A DNA stretch of 64,000 bases. It comes from CAZIAK01 sp964537035. GTDB lineage: Bacteria; Planctomycetota; B15-G4. Under the pieces are notes generated by a model, which saw nothing but the letters and a program-made list of their open reading frames with translations, had not been told where the DNA came from and did no database searches. Location: positions 1-64,000 of the forward strand of contig CAZIAK010000027.1 of assembly GCA_964537035.1 (NCBI GenBank), in the 5' to 3' direction. Made by a program: the position numbers and the translations under genes. Position 1 is the stretch's first letter; the number at the start of each line of letters is the position of its first letter. Of this stretch, positions 61,253-64,000 are shown piece after piece.

Positions 61253-61652
61253 GGAACTCCCGACAGAGCTTGCCGGACAGATGACTCCACCCGTCCAGCC
61301 CGGGCCCGACGAGGCCCCTGCACCCGAGATGCTCTCGGGGCCATGTATCGGTTGTTGAGGTACGCAACTCCCTGCGCCCTTCTGCGGCCAACTGCTGATT
61401 GTCACCCCCAGCGGAGTCCCGACAATATCGAATCAGAACCTGCGGCGAGGCAGCCGGGGTTCCGAGGACAGTTGGCCATTTCGCGTCAATTGCACTGAGC
61501 AACGGACGCGCAAGAAAGACAGCCCGGTCACAGGTGATCTCTCTTTGCTGGACGCCAAGCCCCTTCGGAGCCCCCTCGGCCTCAGGCCGTTTTCGAGCAA
61601 GTCGACCCTTCGGACCCCACGGCAAGCCATCGGGCAGAGGAGCTAGCAGAGG
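61253..61652 (+). other. Intergenic region between the FmdE-like lipoprotein and the cytochrome gene
   Basis: 400 bp without a recognised gene. A small open frame (61281-61358, ATG at 61281) codes for 25 residues beginning MTPPVQPGPDEAPAPE and ending PCIGC; it overlaps no other gene and may be noise or the out-of-frame end of the lipoprotein gene. No RNA gene, promoter or repeat could be supported. Confidence 0.4.
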
Positions 61653-62111
61653 ATGATCAATCGCACGTCTCGGCCAGCCACGAAAGAGAAGAGAGGAGCC
61701 GGCTGGCCCGGCTTCGCAGCCACGCTCGTCGTCCTGGCGACAATCACGGCCTGCGGGGGAGGGAGCAGTGGCGGGGGGGCTCTGGGCATCCAGGCGCAGC
61801 TACCCACCGCTGACACTGACTTCGCGTTCATCGCGGTTCACGACCCGTCGTCCGCCGACTACGACAGCGACTGCATCAGCTGCCACGGCGACCGCATGAC
61901 CGAGGTTGCGCTCGATGGCGTCACGCCATCCGTGCATTCGACCATGGCAGGCTCGGCTCTGTTCGGCGAAGGCAACGCACGCTGCCTGTTTTGCCACAAG
62001 CACGGGGCGAACCTGGTCAATGAATCTGGCTCGGGTTTGCGAAGGCAGGTCGACATGTTCGCTTGCAACGTCTGCCACGGTGCTGGATTGACGATTCCGT
62101 TCTACCAGTAG
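61653..62111 (+). CDS. Triheme c-type cytochrome lipoprotein
   Basis: A 152-residue protein with a lipoprotein signal (FAATLVVLATITACGGG, lipobox ITAC). Three heme-binding motifs are present: CISCH, CLFCH and CNVCH, with short spacing, so a small electron-transfer cytochrome is likely. A CQ/CISCHGD region resembles cytochromes that serve molybdopterin reductases or oxidases. It lies ~95 nt before the molybdopterin enzyme gene on the same strand, so it may be its electron partner. Confidence 0.85.
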   Translation: MINRTSRPATKEKRGAGWPGFAATLVVLATITACGGGSSGGGALGIQAQLPTADTDFAFIAVHDPSSADYDSDCISCHGDRMTEVALDGVTPSVHSTMAGSALFGEGNARCLFCHKHGANLVNESGSGLRRQVDMFACNVCHGAGLTIPFYQ

Positions 62112-62205
62112 GCAGCGTGGGTCAAATGACTCAATCACCGAGACGGGCATAGCGCCCTCAAGAAGGTCTGCCCAGGGCAGACGACTGATCAGGAGGAACT
62201 CGTGG

Positions 62206-64000
62206 TGACTTCAATCGACCGCCAGACAAACCACAAACCAGCTACCAAGGGATGGCTGGAATCCGATGTGACGCGGCGCTCTTTTGTGTCGGTGTCAGGC
62301 GCGCTCGCAGCGGGCGCCGCCATTGGGACGACGTTCTTTACCGTCAACAGTGCCGCAGCCCAGGACTTTGGCGATCCGATCCTGGTCGAGACTGACGCAC
62401 AGGTCGATATCAAGTACAGCGTCTGCCTGGCCTGTCACAGCGCGTGCGGCGTTCGCTGCAAGGTTGTGAACGGTGTGCTCGACAAGATCGACGGGAACCC
62501 CTATCACCCCAACACCCTTGAGCCGCACTTGCCGTATGCGACCGACCCGGCGATTGCCAGGACGGTCCCCGGCCACCTCTGCGCCAAGGGACAGGCCGGA
62601 ATCCAGGTGCTGTACAACCCGTTGCGTATCAAACAACCGCTCAAGCGAGTGGGCGACAGAGGTGCCGGGCAATGGCAGGCCATCTCGTGGGACCAGGCTT
62701 TCAGTGAGATCGGTGATCAGCTCACGCCGCTGCGAGATCTGGCGACAAACGTCGATCCCTCTGCGCCTGAACTTGGACCGATGGCCAACAAGGTCGTCTT
62801 CTGTGGTGGCCGCAACGAACACGGGCAGAAAGAGTTCACTGACCGATTCTGGGGCAATGGTTTTGGCACGATCAACAAGCGACACGATCACACCAGCATC
62901 TGCGAGACCAGTCACCACGTCGGCTACGCCCTAGCGACCGGAAACGGTGATTTCGGTGACAAGGCTGCGACCAAGGGCAGTACGGATCTCGCCAACTGCG
63001 AATGTGTGCTCTGGTTTGGCACTGACCCCATGTCCGCGAATTTCCCCTTCGTGGCTCAGGCGCGGAAGCTCAGCGAGATGATCGAGAATGGCGGCAAGTT
63101 GGCCGTCGTCGACCCCCGCTTCAACGTCACTGCCAGCAAGGCCGATTGGTGGCTGCCGGTCGTGCCAGGAACGGATGCAGCCCTGGCCCTGGCGCTCGGC
63201 CGCTACATCATCGACAACAGCCTCTACAACACGGATTTCCTCCAGAGGCCTCACGATGCGGCGAGCAACCCGACAAGCGAACTGAACACAACCGACTCCA
63301 CCTTCCTGGTCAAGATCGTTGGAGGCCACGCCACGGCCTATCTCCGCTCGGACGAGGCTGGGCTGGGTGGCACCAACCAGGACTTCGTCGTCTGGTCAGG
63401 CGGTGGCCCGGCGCAATACGACAGCGTCGATACTGCCGATCTGCTTCCCGGCATGGTGATGGTCAGTGGCATCCTCTGCAAGACGAGCTTTGAGCTCTAC
63501 GCAGAGCAGACGCAGGCGCAGACCGTCGACGCATGGGCCACCATCTGTGGCATCGCCAAGGCCGACATTGAAGCCCTGGCTGTTGAGCTCTCGTCTCACG
63601 GGCGCAAGGTCTCAATCGAGCACTACCGTGGTCCCGTCGGGCACACCAACGGCACCTACACGTCGTGGTCGATCATCAACCTGAACACGCTCTTCGGAAA
63701 CTTCAACTGGAAGGGCGGCCATGTCTTCGGCGGCAGCCATTGGCACGAGACTGGTGGGAAGGCTGGCAACAAGTACAGCCCCAAGACTGTCGTGGGAGGT
63801 GTTTCTCCCACTGGCATTCAGGTCACACGCGTACTCTCTGACTACGAGAACACCGCCGAATTCGCCAACAACGGCTACCCCGCGAGGCGGCCGTGGTTCC
63901 CCTTTGCGAACCACTTCAATTACCAAGAGGTCATCCCCAGTATCGAGGACGCCTATCCCTACTCGGTTGGCGCACTCATTCTCTACTGGAACGACATTGC
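62206..64000 (+). CDS. Tat-exported molybdopterin oxidoreductase (DMSO-reductase family), partial
   Basis: The gene is cut by the window end; the 598 codons seen are the N-terminal part. A twin-arginine signal TRRSFVSVSGALAAGA (RR at residues 24-25) exports the protein folded. The 4Fe-4S site is VCLACHSACGVRC followed by LCAKGQAG. The catalytic region HTSICETSHHVGYALATGNGDFGDKAA suggests a Cys Mo-ligand, as in thiosulfate/polysulfide, arsenate and related reductases. Further family motifs: WFGTDPMSANFPFVAQARKLSE, VVDPRFNVTASKADWWLPVVPGTDAAL. A GTG start is used because AGGAGG (62192-62197) lies 8 nt upstream; another GTG at 62203 is equally possible. The substrate is not predicted from sequence. 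The cytochrome gene precedes it. Confidence 0.85.

Noticed and set aside
61281..61358. A 25-codon frame ending PCIGC after the FmdE-like gene.
   Set aside because: The sequence is Pro/Ala/Glu-rich, has no Shine-Dalgarno site and no recognisable motif. It is noted in the intergenic entry but not called as a gene.
62424..62470. CLACH in the molybdoenzyme as a heme-binding motif.
   Set aside because: It is part of the 4Fe-4S cysteine cluster of the molybdopterin enzyme (CLACHSACGVRC), not a c-type heme site.

Overview
The window is a high-GC bacterial scaffold of 64 kb with two 100-N scaffolding gaps (8613-8712 and 46335-46434). It most likely comes from a marine-type member of Planctomycetota. 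The reasons are the many long secreted proteins with dockerin, cohesin-like, HYR and lamin-tail-like domains, a recurrent C-terminal domain ending in SNA...TTP on several unrelated secreted proteins, multiheme cytochromes with CXXCH motifs, and an McsA-McsB-ClpC module outside Firmicutes. The phylum is an inference from domain style; no rRNA gene is present.

Layout. 1-5.2 kb: a decayed secreted-protein tail, a bifunctional-nuclease-like protein, two tRNA-Ser genes around a perfect 21-bp inverted repeat, a PEGA lipoprotein, murD, then mcsA-mcsB-clpC (to 7.8 kb). 7.9-12.2 kb: a secreted protein broken by gap 1, a membrane SGNH hydrolase and a ParDE-type toxin-antitoxin pair. 12.3-22.7 kb: metG, a giant carboxypeptidase-regulatory-like repeat protein, two secreted proteins and a pentaheme cytochrome. 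22.9-26.3 kb: small housekeeping or accessory genes, including an SdpR/SdpI-like pair, a pilin and a PilZ protein. 26.5-34.7 kb: three tandem minus-strand paralogues that each combine cohesin-like, HYR and dockerin domains. 35-46.3 kb: more secreted proteins, EI24-like protein, glutaryl-CoA dehydrogenase, DegP-like protease, a methyltransferase, an M14 peptidase and a Prc-type protease, plus a 700-bp repeat-rich intergenic region.

46.5-50.9 kb holds an NAD-linked formate dehydrogenase. Its catalytic subunit is interrupted in frame by TGA exactly at the catalytic Cys/Sec site and is followed by a good bacterial SECIS hairpin, so it is read here as one selenoprotein. 51.1-57.4 kb: a sodium:solute symporter that seems to start at CTG, a YtrA-type GntR regulator with an ABC transporter and a 21-residue membrane microprotein coupled to it, and a PLP-dependent decarboxylase. 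57.6-64 kb: an ArsR-controlled redox/efflux cassette (thioredoxin, CcdA-like permease, DUF318 permease, small thioredoxin, FmdE-like lipoprotein) leading into a triheme lipoprotein cytochrome and a Tat-exported molybdopterin oxidoreductase that runs off the window.

Regulation visible in the sequence: four genes have a -10 box ending 6-7 nt before the ATG, so they are probably transcribed as leaderless mRNAs. Three of these encode DNA-binding regulators, and palindromes overlap or adjoin their promoters. Most other genes have ordinary Shine-Dalgarno sites. The strongest candidates for new biology are the selenocysteine formate dehydrogenase, a 3'-end hairpin family with a conserved core and different but self-complementary arms, the cohesin/dockerin triplet, and the ArsR redox cassette.
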